The notes beneath the pieces are model-generated. The model was not told where the DNA came from. It ran no database searches and worked only from the letters and a program-made list of their open reading frames with translations. Position numbers and translations under genes: made by a program. Below, piece after piece: positions 1-5,906 of a DNA stretch of 8,494 nucleotides. The stretch comes from Oscillospiraceae bacterium UBA6370 (GTDB taxonomy: Bacteria; Bacillota; Clostridia; Oscillospirales; Oscillospiraceae): positions 2,770 through 11,263 of the forward strand of contig DJRC01000073.1 in assembly GCA_002437735.1 (NCBI GenBank), in the 5' to 3' direction. Within the stretch, counting starts at the first letter, position 1. Every line of letters starts with the position of its first letter.

Positions 1-706
1 CGGTGTCGATGTTCTTCTGCTTGAGCTCGGTGTAGTTGCCGTGGCCGTCGTTGTCAAACTGGGAAAAGACGTTGTTCCACACCTCAACATAGCGGTCGCA
101 GTCGCAGCCGACCGTGCAGCCGGGCTTGCCGCAGCCGTACTCCGCGCCGCGGTCGTAGTAAATTTCGGAGCAGGGGCCGCAGGGGCCGGAGCCGTGCTCC
201 CAGAAGTTATCCTCCTTGCCGAAGCGGAAGATACGGTCCTCGGGGATGCCGACCTCATCGCGCCAGATGGCGAAGGCCTCGTCGTCCGCGGGGGTCGTCT
301 CACTTCCGGCGAACACGGAGGGATAGAGGCGATCCGGCTCCAGGCCGACCCACTCGGGGCTGGTGAGAAACTCCCACGACCATGCGATCGCCTCATGCTT
401 GAAGTAGTCGCCGAACGAGAAGTTGCCGAGCATCTCAAAGAAGGTGCCGTGGCGCGCGGTGTGGCCGACGTTGTCGATGTCGCCCGTGCGGATGCACTTC
501 TGGCAGGTGCAGACGCGGCGGCGCGGCGGCTCCTCCTCGCCCTTGAACCATGGCTTCATGGGCGTCATGCCCGCGTTGATGAGCAGGATGGACTTGTCGT
601 TCTGCGGGATTAGGGAAAAGCTGGGCAGACGCAGGTGGCCCTTGCTCTCAAAGAACCTGAGAAACATTTCCCGCAGCTCGTTGAGGCCGTAAACAGGATG
701 GGACAT
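1..706 (-). CDS. alaS: Alanyl-tRNA synthetase, N-terminal part (runs off the left edge)
   Basis: Cytoplasmic class II synthetase that charges tRNA-Ala with alanine. The first 235 codons are visible; the rest lies beyond position 1. Seen in the translation: the N-terminal aminoacylation core with the block NVGHTARHGTFFEMLGNFSF at about residues 79-98, GDYFKHEAIAWSWEFL at 99-114, and FWEHGSGPCGPCSEIYYD at 168-185. These match the adenylate-forming motifs of AlaRS. A Cys-rich stretch at residues 192-203 resembles the insert common in Firmicutes AlaRS. The ATG at 704-706 is chosen because AAAGGAG (716-722) sits 9 nt upstream and the protein begins with the usual short AlaRS N-terminus. It starts 28 bp after the CAT-like gene ends, and I see no convincing promoter in that gap, so it is probably the third gene of the T-box operon that begins near 2066. 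Identification is secure. Confidence 0.97.
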   Translation of the reverse strand, partial: MSHPVYGLNELREMFLRFFESKGHLRLPSFSLIPQNDKSILLINAGMTPMKPWFKGEEEPPRRRVCTCQKCIRTGDIDNVGHTARHGTFFEMLGNFSFGDYFKHEAIAWSWEFLTSPEWVGLEPDRLYPSVFAGSETTPADDEAFAIWRDEVGIPEDRIFRFGKEDNFWEHGSGPCGPCSEIYYDRGAEYGCGKPGCTVGCDCDRYVEVWNNVFSQFDNDGHGNYTELKQKNIDT

Positions 707-734
707 GGTTGATTTCTCCTTTGTATGATAAATT

Positions 735-1397
735 TTAATGCTTTTCGTCTCGGTATTCGCTCAGCGCCGCGAGCTCATGCTCAAGATTTCGGTAAAACTG
801 TGTGACGTGCCAGCCGTCGCAGAGCGCATGGTTGATAAAAACGGACACCGGCAGCATCATGCGGCCGTTTTCCTCGCGGTATTTGCCCCACGCGAAGCGG
901 GGATTGCTGTCGTCCGCGCCGGCGGCAGGCTCCTTGATCTGTGTGTAGTATAGCCAAGGCACGCAGGAGACAAAGAAATTTGCCAGCACGTCGCCGTCCT
1001 CGGTCAGCGTACCGCGCTCCAGCGTTTCCCGCTGGCGCTGCCGGCCGGTCGAAACAAACTTTTCAAGGCTCGTCAGATCATCCTCCAGCAGGCAGTAGAC
1101 GTATACGCCCGTGCCGTCCGGCTTCATCACCGTGTAGGAGGGATCGCAGTGGTCATACTCCGCCACCTGCCCGTCCGGCAGGAGACGTCGCCGCAGCTCG
1201 GGCACGGCGTTCGCGGCGCGCACGACGGCGTAGAGGAAGCTCAGGAAAAAGGGGCTCCCGCGCTCCTTCATCGCCGCGAGAAAGTCTGTGATATCCACCG
1301 GCACGGTGATGCCGGCCCACGGGTCCTGCATGGCGCGGAAATAGGCGAACTGCCCGCTGCGCGGGTCGCGGCTCATGTCAATGATTCTTCTTGCCAT
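735..1397 (-). CDS. Chloramphenicol acetyltransferase-like protein (CatA family)
   Basis: Predicted acetyl-CoA-dependent O-acetyltransferase of the trimeric CAT fold. At 220 residues it has normal family length. Visible family marks are PELRRR at 66-71 (counterpart of the CAT ELRMR block), FFVSCVPW at 141-148 (counterpart of FFVSANPW), GKY at 171-173, and the active-site block NHALCDGWHV at 189-198. The catalytic base would be His190 and the structural Asp would be Asp194. The first His of the usual HHxxxDG motif is Asn here, but the second, catalytic one is kept. The start has AGGAAG 7 nt upstream, and that sequence overlaps the stop of the lipoprotein gene 4 bp away, which suggests translational coupling. 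alaS follows 28 bp downstream. Many chromosomal CAT-like proteins do not confer resistance, so the substrate is unknown; drug acetylation is possible but not shown by the sequence. Confidence 0.9.
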   Translation of the reverse strand: MARRIIDMSRDPRSGQFAYFRAMQDPWAGITVPVDITDFLAAMKERGSPFFLSFLYAVVRAANAVPELRRRLLPDGQVAEYDHCDPSYTVMKPDGTGVYVYCLLEDDLTSLEKFVSTGRQRQRETLERGTLTEDGDVLANFFVSCVPWLYYTQIKEPAAGADDSNPRFAWGKYREENGRMMLPVSVFINHALCDGWHVTQFYRNLEHELAALSEYRDEKH

Positions 1398-1401
1398 CGC
1401 T

Positions 1402-1818
1402 TCACTTCCTTTTAATCTCCATTCCGATCAGCTGCATATCGGGGTCAAAGGCGATGCGGAAATAGACGCTCTTTTTCTCGTACTTGCGCCGGATGACCGC
1501 AATGGCGTGCGGCTCGTCGGTGTCCGTCACGCCGGTGACCATCGTGTCCGTCACCTCCTTCGGCTCTCCGAGGCCGTCGGTCGCTGTGTCCATCACGTCC
1601 TCCATGGCCGAAGCGGTCGTCGCATCGCGCACATCGCTGCGCAGCGCCTCGTAGACCTCGTCGTATTCGCCGCGGATGAGCTGGTCCATCACGCCGAGTC
1701 CGGCGCTGAGGACCGCGTCCTCCTCCATTCCCTTTGGCAAGGGATTCCCCTTTACCGCGCAGGCGGTGCAAAGAAGCAGCGTCAGCGCCGCGAGCGAAAG
1801 CAGTATGCTCCGTTTGAT
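1402..1818 (-). CDS. Small putative lipoprotein (DUF3887-like) with an apparent ATC start
   Basis: The open frame runs from an in-frame TGA at 1825-1827 to the stop at 1402-1404 and contains no ATG or GTG near its 5' end. If the ATC at 1816-1818 initiates, the 138-residue product begins MKRSILLSLAALTLLL and continues with CTAC at 17-20. This is a textbook lipoprotein signal: basic n-region, hydrophobic core and a probable lipidated Cys at 20 (lipobox imperfect, Cys at -3). AGAGGTGA lies 6 nt before the ATC, ideal for initiation. The mature part is acidic, with a helical stretch followed by a Thr/Asp-rich region and a C-terminal strand pattern resembling the DUF3887 family of Firmicutes envelope proteins; this assignment is tentative. 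The only canonical-type alternative is TTG at 1738-1740 (112 residues), which would discard the whole signal peptide. It is the first gene after the alanine T-box and is coupled to the CAT-like gene. Function unknown. Confidence 0.7.
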   Translation of the reverse strand: MKRSILLSLAALTLLLCTACAVKGNPLPKGMEEDAVLSAGLGVMDQLIRGEYDEVYEALRSDVRDATTASAMEDVMDTATDGLGEPKEVTDTMVTGVTDTDEPHAIAVIRRKYEKKSVYFRIAFDPDMQLIGMEIKRK

Positions 1819-1842
1819 CCTCTCTCACCTCTTTTCGAAATC

Positions 1843-1878
1843 AAAAAGGCTCCGCCCCCGAAATAGGGGCGAAGCCTT
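1843..1878 (-). terminator. T-box leader intrinsic terminator
   Basis: On the minus strand, AAGGCTTCGCCCC pairs with GGGGCGGAGCCTT (one G-U pair) and is followed by a run of T. It lies just 3' of the T-box sequence, so it is the terminator that competes with the antiterminator helix. It ends about 25 bp before the proposed lipoprotein start. Confidence 0.9.
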
Positions 1879-2066
1879 GCTTCACGGTACCACCCTAATT
1901 ATCTCCCCCCACGGGGAGCATCTTAGCCGTCCGGTAACGGGGACGAGGCGTTCCGCTCCTCGCGGACGGCTCCAAAGCGGCTGCCGTGCCTCGTAGGCCG
2001 AGGGCTTTCACCAGCTCCCTCTCGCTGTGGACTCGTCTGCACGGCTGACTTTTTCATCGCGTTTAC
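1843..2066 (-). ncRNA. T-box riboswitch leader, alanine-type, with intrinsic terminator
   Basis: Transcribed leader that senses uncharged tRNA. On the minus strand the T-box sequence AGGGTGGTACCGTG lies at 1883-1896; its TGGT would pair with the ACCA end of tRNA-Ala. Stem I is recognisable from GCCGTGC pairing with GCACGGC around a distal arm that contains the AGCGAGAGGGAGC and GGTGAAAG elements. Just after stem I comes A-GCC-G-CTTTGGAGC, placing GCC (Ala, 1979-1981) at the specifier position. A GCA triplet (also Ala) lies directly before it. An extended pairing AGCCGTCCG/CGGACGGCT and a CTCCCC/GGGGAG helix follow. The 3' part can form either the antiterminator or the terminator at 1843-1878. 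alaS as third gene downstream agrees with alanine specificity. The start point is inferred from the promoter. Confidence 0.93.
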
Positions 2067-2072
2067 GGAGTT

Positions 2073-2100
2073 ATTATATCCGAATTTCTTTTTTTGTCAA
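2073..2100 (-). promoter_or_regulatory. Consensus sigma-A promoter of the T-box operon
   Basis: TTGACA (2095-2100) and TATAAT (2073-2078) on the minus strand, separated by 16 bp of AT-rich sequence. Both hexamers are perfect consensus, as expected for an operon whose control is exerted by attenuation afterwards. Predicted start is near 2066, immediately before stem I of the T-box. Confidence 0.92.
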
Positions 2101-2108
2101 GCGTCCGC

Positions 2109-2137
2109 TTGCAATTCCTCCGCCTTTGCCGTATACT
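2109..2137 (+). promoter_or_regulatory. Sigma-A-type promoter for the EamA transporter
   Basis: TTGCAA (2109-2114) and TATACT (2132-2137) with a 17-bp spacer on the plus strand. Predicted start near 2144 gives a leader of about 35 nt ending at the ribosome binding site of the transporter. Its -35 box is only 8 bp from the -35 box of the oppositely directed T-box promoter. Confidence 0.75.
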
Positions 2138-2178
2138 TTTTTCATCTGTGTTACCATATGTTGAAAAGAGGGAAACCT

Positions 2179-3129
2179 ATGAAGCGTTCCTATTCCGGCT
2201 ATCTCTATATCGTCCTCTGCGCTGTCATCTTCAGCACCATGGAGGTCATGCTCAAAACCGTTCACGGTGTCTTCGCGCCCATGCAGATCACCTGCTTGCG
2301 CTTTCTCATCGGCGGTCTCCTTCTCGTTCCCTTTGCCCTGCGCTCGATGAAGAAAAAGGGCGCGGCCTTCACCCGCGCCGACGTCGGCTTCTTTGCGCTC
2401 ACGGGCTTCCTGTGTGTGGCGTTCTCGATGGTGCTCTACCAGATGGCGGTGACCTACACCAAGGCGTCCGTTGTTGCCATCATTTTCTCCTGCAATCCCA
2501 TCTTCGTTACCGTGCTTGCCTATTTTCTCCTGCGGGAGGACATCCACCGCAACCACATCATCGCCCTCGCGATCGAGCTGCTGGCGGTTTTCATCATCAT
2601 TGATCCGCTGCACGCCTCGCTCGATCCCACCGGCGCGCTGCTCGCCATCGCCTCGGCGCTGGTGTTTTCGTTCTACAGCGTAGTCGGCAAGAAGCGCACG
2701 CCGCGCTTCGGCGGCATTGCCGTCACCTGCTTCAGCTTCCTCTTCGGCTCCGTGGAGCTGCTGGCCGTCCTGCTGCTCGGCCGCACGGCGGCGTTCGGCG
2801 GACTGTTTGCCTCGCTGGGGCTGGACATTTTCGTGAATGTCCCTCTGCTCTCCGGCATCCCGCTCTCCGCGCTGCCCGCGCTCGCCTACATCTGCGCGGT
2901 CAATTCAGCGGCAGGCTACGTCTGCCACATGATGGCGCTGGAGAAGACCAGCGCGCAGGAGGCGTCCCTCATCTTCTTCCTCAAGCCGATGATCGCGCCG
3001 CTCTTCGCGTTTCTCTTCCTGCGTGAGGAGATCACGGCGAATATGCTCCTCGGCATCGTCTGCTTCCTCGTCGGCTCCGGCATCGCCATCCTGCCGGGCC
3101 TGCTCGCGCAGAAAAAGCAGCGCGCCTAA
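2179..3129 (+). CDS. EamA/DMT-family transporter
   Basis: Inner-membrane permease of the drug/metabolite transporter superfamily, probably exporting a small metabolite; the substrate cannot be read from the sequence. The 316-residue product shows about ten hydrophobic segments in two EamA repeats (roughly residues 8-140 and 150-306). Repeat hallmarks are the LRFLIGG block near 40-46, and FLLREDI and FLFLREEIT closing the fourth and ninth helices. A Lys-rich tail follows the last helix. The start at 2179 is preferred over an ATG 21 bp upstream because AAGAGGG (2166-2172) lies 6 nt before it, while the upstream ATG has no ribosome binding site. It is a single-gene unit with its own promoter and a bidirectional terminator, divergent from the T-box operon and convergent with the U32 gene. 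Confidence 0.93.
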   Translation: MKRSYSGYLYIVLCAVIFSTMEVMLKTVHGVFAPMQITCLRFLIGGLLLVPFALRSMKKKGAAFTRADVGFFALTGFLCVAFSMVLYQMAVTYTKASVVAIIFSCNPIFVTVLAYFLLREDIHRNHIIALAIELLAVFIIIDPLHASLDPTGALLAIASALVFSFYSVVGKKRTPRFGGIAVTCFSFLFGSVELLAVLLLGRTAAFGGLFASLGLDIFVNVPLLSGIPLSALPALAYICAVNSAAGYVCHMMALEKTSAQEASLIFFLKPMIAPLFAFLFLREEITANMLLGIVCFLVGSGIAILPGLLAQKKQRA

Positions 3130-3140
3130 CGCATTCCGTA

Positions 3141-3176
3141 AAAAATTGCCGCTATCGGAAGATAGCGGCAATTTTT
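3141..3176. terminator. Bidirectional intrinsic terminator
   Basis: A perfect 16-bp inverted repeat with a GGAA loop, flanked by A-run and T-run so that it reads as a terminator on both strands. It lies between the convergent transporter (stop 3129) and U32 gene (stop 3184) and serves both. Confidence 0.95.
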
Positions 3177-3183
3177 ATCTCTT

Positions 3184-4407
3184 TCAATCCTTTGCGCTCA
3201 GGTCCACCGCGTGGCGCACGAAGCTCATCGCCGGCACCGGCTGCGGCAGCTGCATGGTAAACACCATGCGCGGATTTCTCGGCTCTAACAGCGTGAAGCC
3301 CTCGGCGTCGCGCATCTCGGGAACGACCATGGAGAACGGCTTGCAGTCGGGCCCTACGACCTCCACCGTGTCGCCCGCGCGGAACTTGTTGCGCAGGCTG
3401 AGCGTCGCCACGCCGTTCACGTCGCAGCTCTCGACCACCGCCACGACCTGCCAGTCGCGGATGTAGCGGGAATTGTCGTAATACTGCCCCGGCTGACCGT
3501 AGTAGAAGCCGGTCGAATAGTGGCGGTGGCTGACGTGCTCGACCTCGTCGAGCCAGACCGGGTCGGGCGTCTCCCCCGCCCCGACCTCGTCGAGCACATG
3601 GCGATAGGCGCCCGTGACGATGGCGGCGTAGTATTCACTCTTCGCGCGGCCCTCGATCTTGATGCAGTCGATGCCCGCGTCCATGATGTCGTCCAGATGA
3701 CCGATCATGCACATATCGCGGGAGTTCATGATGTACGTTCCCTTCTCATCCTCAAAGACCGGGAAGTATTCGCCCGGCCGCTTCTCCTCCATCAGGGCGT
3801 ACTGATAGCGGCATGGCTGGGCGCAGGCACCGCGGTTGCTGTCGCGCCCCGTCATGTAGTTTGAGAGCAGGCAGCGGCCCGAATAGCTCACGCACATCGC
3901 GCCATGGCAGAAGGTCTCCAGCTCCAGTTCCGGCGGGAGCTTCTCCCGCATTTCGCGTATTTCCTGTAAAGATACTTCCCTTGCCAGCACCACACGCTTC
4001 GCGCCTAAGTCATACCACGCCCTTGCGCACTCATAGTTGGCGATGCTCTGCTGCGTAGAAATGTGGCGCTCGCACTTCGGCGCGTACCTCCCCGCCAGCG
4101 TAAACGCGCCGAGGTCGGCTAAAATGAGCGCGTCGACGCCCAAATCGTTCAGCCGCTCCAGATGCTCGGGCAGCCGCGCGACCTCGTCGTTGCGCGGCAT
4201 GGTGTTCACCGTGACATGGACGCGCACGCCGTGGTCATGCGCGAAGCGCACAGCCTCCGGCAGCTCGTCGGCGGTGAAGTTGCCTGCGAACGAGCGCATC
4301 CCGAAGCTCGTGCCCGCAAGATAGACCGCGTCCGCGCCGTAAAGCACCGCCATTCTCAGCTTTTCCATATCGCCCGCGGGGGCGAGCAGCTCCGGTTTCT
4401 TTTGCAT
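3184..4407 (-). CDS. Peptidase U32-family protein, probable tRNA U34 hydroxylase (TrhP/YrrO-like)
   Basis: Members of this family once called collagenases are now known as Fe-S dependent hydroxylases; the TrhP branch (E. coli YegQ, B. subtilis YrrN/YrrO) makes 5-hydroxyuridine at tRNA position 34 using prephenate. Seen here: 407 residues, N-terminal ELLAPAGDMEKL leading into a TIM-barrel-like pattern, and the U32 signature ETFCHGAMCVSYSGRCLLS at 164-182. Cys172, Cys179, Cys195/199 and Cys233 have spacing like the four cluster ligands of UbiU-type proteins. A C-terminal beta-rich domain follows from about residue 330. The start at 4407 is chosen because GAGGAG (4413-4418) lies 5 nt upstream; the longer frame to 4446 would be encoded inside a hairpin. 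The gene follows mltG, as in the B. subtilis yrrL-yrrM-yrrN-yrrO cluster, which supports the YrrO-like assignment. An RlhA-type rRNA hydroxylase role is the main alternative. Confidence 0.85.
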   Translation of the reverse strand: MQKKPELLAPAGDMEKLRMAVLYGADAVYLAGTSFGMRSFAGNFTADELPEAVRFAHDHGVRVHVTVNTMPRNDEVARLPEHLERLNDLGVDALILADLGAFTLAGRYAPKCERHISTQQSIANYECARAWYDLGAKRVVLAREVSLQEIREMREKLPPELELETFCHGAMCVSYSGRCLLSNYMTGRDSNRGACAQPCRYQYALMEEKRPGEYFPVFEDEKGTYIMNSRDMCMIGHLDDIMDAGIDCIKIEGRAKSEYYAAIVTGAYRHVLDEVGAGETPDPVWLDEVEHVSHRHYSTGFYYGQPGQYYDNSRYIRDWQVVAVVESCDVNGVATLSLRNKFRAGDTVEVVGPDCKPFSMVVPEMRDAEGFTLLEPRNPRMVFTMQLPQPVPAMSFVRHAVDLSAKD

Positions 4408-4422
4408 AGTAGCTCCTCTCTC

Positions 4423-4455
4423 AAAAGCAGCATGGCCTGTGGCCATGCTGCTTTT
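4423..4455 (-). terminator. Hairpin between mltG and the U32 gene (terminator or attenuator)
   Basis: A perfect 15-bp inverted repeat (AAAAGCAGCATGGCC, loop of 3, complement). On the minus strand it ends in only four T before GAGAG, so it is a moderate terminator. The U32 ribosome binding site begins 4 nt after it, leaving no room for a separate promoter. Confidence 0.75.
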
Positions 4456-4463
4456 TTCGGTTC

Positions 4464-5648
4464 TTAGCCGCCGTACTGGCTGGAGTTGACAAAGTTGACG
4501 TGCTCGCGGTAGGTCTTGAAGAAGTGATGCACGCCGTCCTTGCCGAGCGCGTAGAAATAGTAGTTTGTGTCCGCCGGCTCCAGCGCCGCGCGAATGGACG
4601 CGAGGCCCGGATTACAGATGGGCGTGGGCGGCAGGCCCTCGTGCATACGCAGGTTGTAGGGCGTATCCTTATCGAGGTCCGCCTGCGTGAGCGGGCCGGC
4701 ATAGTTCTCGCCGTTCGCGTAGCCGAGACCGTAGATGACCGCCGCGTCGATCTCGAGCTTATGGTAGGTCTCGCCGACGTTGTTGAGACGGTTGTAGATC
4801 ACAGAGGCGATGTTCGTGCGGTCCTTGCCGTCCGTCTCCTTTTCGATGAGCGAGGCAATAATGAGGATCTCCTCGAGCGAATAGCCGGACTCCTCCACCT
4901 GCGTCATCAGCTCATCGTCCATGCGCTGCGAGAAATTGTCGAGCAGGCGGCAGATGGCGTGAGACGGGTCCTCGTTGACGAAGAACTCATAGGTGTCCGG
5001 GAAAAGATAGCCCTCGAGCCTGGCGATGCCGGACTTGCCGGAGTCGAGGAAGCTGTAGTCGAAGCTCCCGCGCTCCACCGCGTCGAGCAGCGCGTCCTCG
5101 CTGTTGACGCCGTACTTGGCCAGCAGCGAAACGATCTGCCGCACGCTGTAGCCCTCCGGGATCGTGACGGTGACCGTATCGGCGTTGATGGTCGCGTTGC
5201 GGTTGCTCATGCCCTGAATGAGCGCGTTGTAATCCATGTCGGTGTTGAGCTCATAGGTGCCGATGCCGATCTTATCGCCCGCGTGGCGCACCGCGCCGAA
5301 GAGCTTGAAGAACCATTTGTATTCGATCAGCCCCTCGCTCTTGAGCTTGGTGGCGATGGTATTGATGTCATCGTCCTTCGTGACCTCAATGGTCGCGGTG
5401 ACGGGCTCTTTATTGAACGCGCACATATCGTTCGCCAGCAGCCAGCCGACGCCCGCCAGGATCGCCGATACGGCGACCACAAAGATCAGCCACAGCAGGA
5501 AGCGGCGCTCGCGGCCCTTGCGGCGGTTCCGCCGGCGGCGCTCCGCGCTCGCGGCGCTCTGCGCGGAATGAGTCGGGCGCTCGCCGCCCTCGCGGCGGAC
5601 CTGCCCGGCGTCCCATCGCGCGGTGTTGTATTTTTCCTCGTGATCCAT
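4464..5648 (-). CDS. mltG: Endolytic transglycosylase MltG (YceG-like)
   Basis: Membrane-anchored murein lytic transglycosylase that cleaves nascent glycan strands and is thought to set their length. The 394-residue product has a basic cytoplasmic N-terminus (ERRRRNRRKGRERR just before the membrane), one transmembrane helix at about 50-72, a LysM-like region at roughly 85-190, and the catalytic domain. The catalytic Glu is in ASLIEKET (Glu269, equivalent to E. coli Glu218). EGYLFPDTY (212-220) and LPPTPICNPG (339-348) are other family blocks. The start at 5648 is preferred to an ATG at 5723: AAGGAG lies 12-13 nt upstream of it, whereas the longer form has no ribosome binding site. The long, charged cytoplasmic tail is typical of Gram-positive homologues. 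It is divergent from the Cys-rich peptide gene and precedes the U32 gene by 56 bp. No clear promoter was found upstream. Confidence 0.94.
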   Translation of the reverse strand: MDHEEKYNTARWDAGQVRREGGERPTHSAQSAASAERRRRNRRKGRERRFLLWLIFVVAVSAILAGVGWLLANDMCAFNKEPVTATIEVTKDDDINTIATKLKSEGLIEYKWFFKLFGAVRHAGDKIGIGTYELNTDMDYNALIQGMSNRNATINADTVTVTIPEGYSVRQIVSLLAKYGVNSEDALLDAVERGSFDYSFLDSGKSGIARLEGYLFPDTYEFFVNEDPSHAICRLLDNFSQRMDDELMTQVEESGYSLEEILIIASLIEKETDGKDRTNIASVIYNRLNNVGETYHKLEIDAAVIYGLGYANGENYAGPLTQADLDKDTPYNLRMHEGLPPTPICNPGLASIRAALEPADTNYYFYALGKDGVHHFFKTYREHVNFVNSSQYGG

Positions 5649-5720
5649 AAAAGAACAGCACTCCTTTTCAAGAATCCTAAAAGTTTTTTCAGCGGTCAGG
5701 CCCCCATTTGCATTTTCCCG

Positions 5721-5729
5721 CATAGGATA
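5721..5729 (+). promoter_or_regulatory. Possible sporulation-type -10 element (sigma-E/K-like)
   Basis: CATAGGATA fits the CATAnnnTA form of sporulation sigma factor -10 elements, located 32 bp before the Cys-rich peptide start. A matching -35 element is not evident, so this is weak. Confidence 0.25.
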
Positions 5730-5761
5730 AGGCAGAGCATGACAAGTGAGGTGAAACGTAA

Positions 5762-5890
5762 ATGTGCAACAACAATGACTGCTCCTGCGTGTGGCTGATC
5801 CTGATCATCATCTTGATCCTCTTCGGCTGCGGCGGCTGCGGAAACAGCTGCGGCTGCGGGAACAACAGCAACAGCAGCTGCTGCTGTTAA
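5762..5890 (+). CDS. 42-residue Cys/Gly-rich single-pass membrane peptide
   Basis: Too short for usual gene calling, but well supported: GAGGTGA (5748-5754) sits 7 nt before the ATG, the frame ends in TAA, and a terminator follows within 30 bp. The product has a short polar N-terminus (MCNNNDCSC), one hydrophobic helix (residues 10-21, VWLILIIILILF), then a Gly/Cys/Asn/Ser-rich tail (FGCGGCGNSCGCG) ending in three consecutive Cys. Ten of 42 residues are Cys. It resembles the poorly characterised small high-cysteine peptides of Clostridia, sometimes labelled 'chorion class high-cysteine' by distant similarity, and in layout the small YjcZ-type sporulation peptides. The role is unknown; metal binding or disulfide cross-linking at a membrane or spore surface would fit but is only inference. 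It is the only plus-strand gene between minus-strand neighbours. Confidence 0.8.
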   Translation: MCNNNDCSCVWLILIIILILFGCGGCGNSCGCGNNSNSSCCC

Positions 5891-5906
5891 GCGCGCTCGA
5901 TCCTCC

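Noticed and set aside
710..740. AT-rich gap before alaS as a separate promoter
   Set aside because: TATCAT-like bases occur, but no -35 element is found at a suitable distance in the end of the CAT-like gene.
1445..1828. Minus-strand frame starting GTG at 1828, overlapping the lipoprotein gene
   Set aside because: The GTG is inside the ribosome binding site region of the lipoprotein frame, and the Arg/Gly/His-rich product lacks any recognisable feature.
4408..4446. N-terminal extension of the U32 protein to the ATG at 4446
   Set aside because: The 13 extra codons lie in a perfect hairpin and have no ribosome binding site; the ATG at 4407 has a strong one.
5649..5723. Longer MltG start at 5723
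   Set aside because: No ribosome binding site precedes it, and the internal ATG at 5648 has AAGGAG upstream.
4500..5798. Long 432-codon plus-strand open frame opposite mltG
   Set aside because: It is the antisense shadow of mltG in GC-rich DNA; the product is a low-complexity Val/Arg/Ala/Asp mix without family motifs, while mltG has clear catalytic blocks.
5816..5890. GGCTGC/AACAGC repeats as a microsatellite or CRISPR-like repeat
   Set aside because: The repetition is explained by the Gly-Cys and Asn-Ser codons of the Cys-rich peptide and is not regular.
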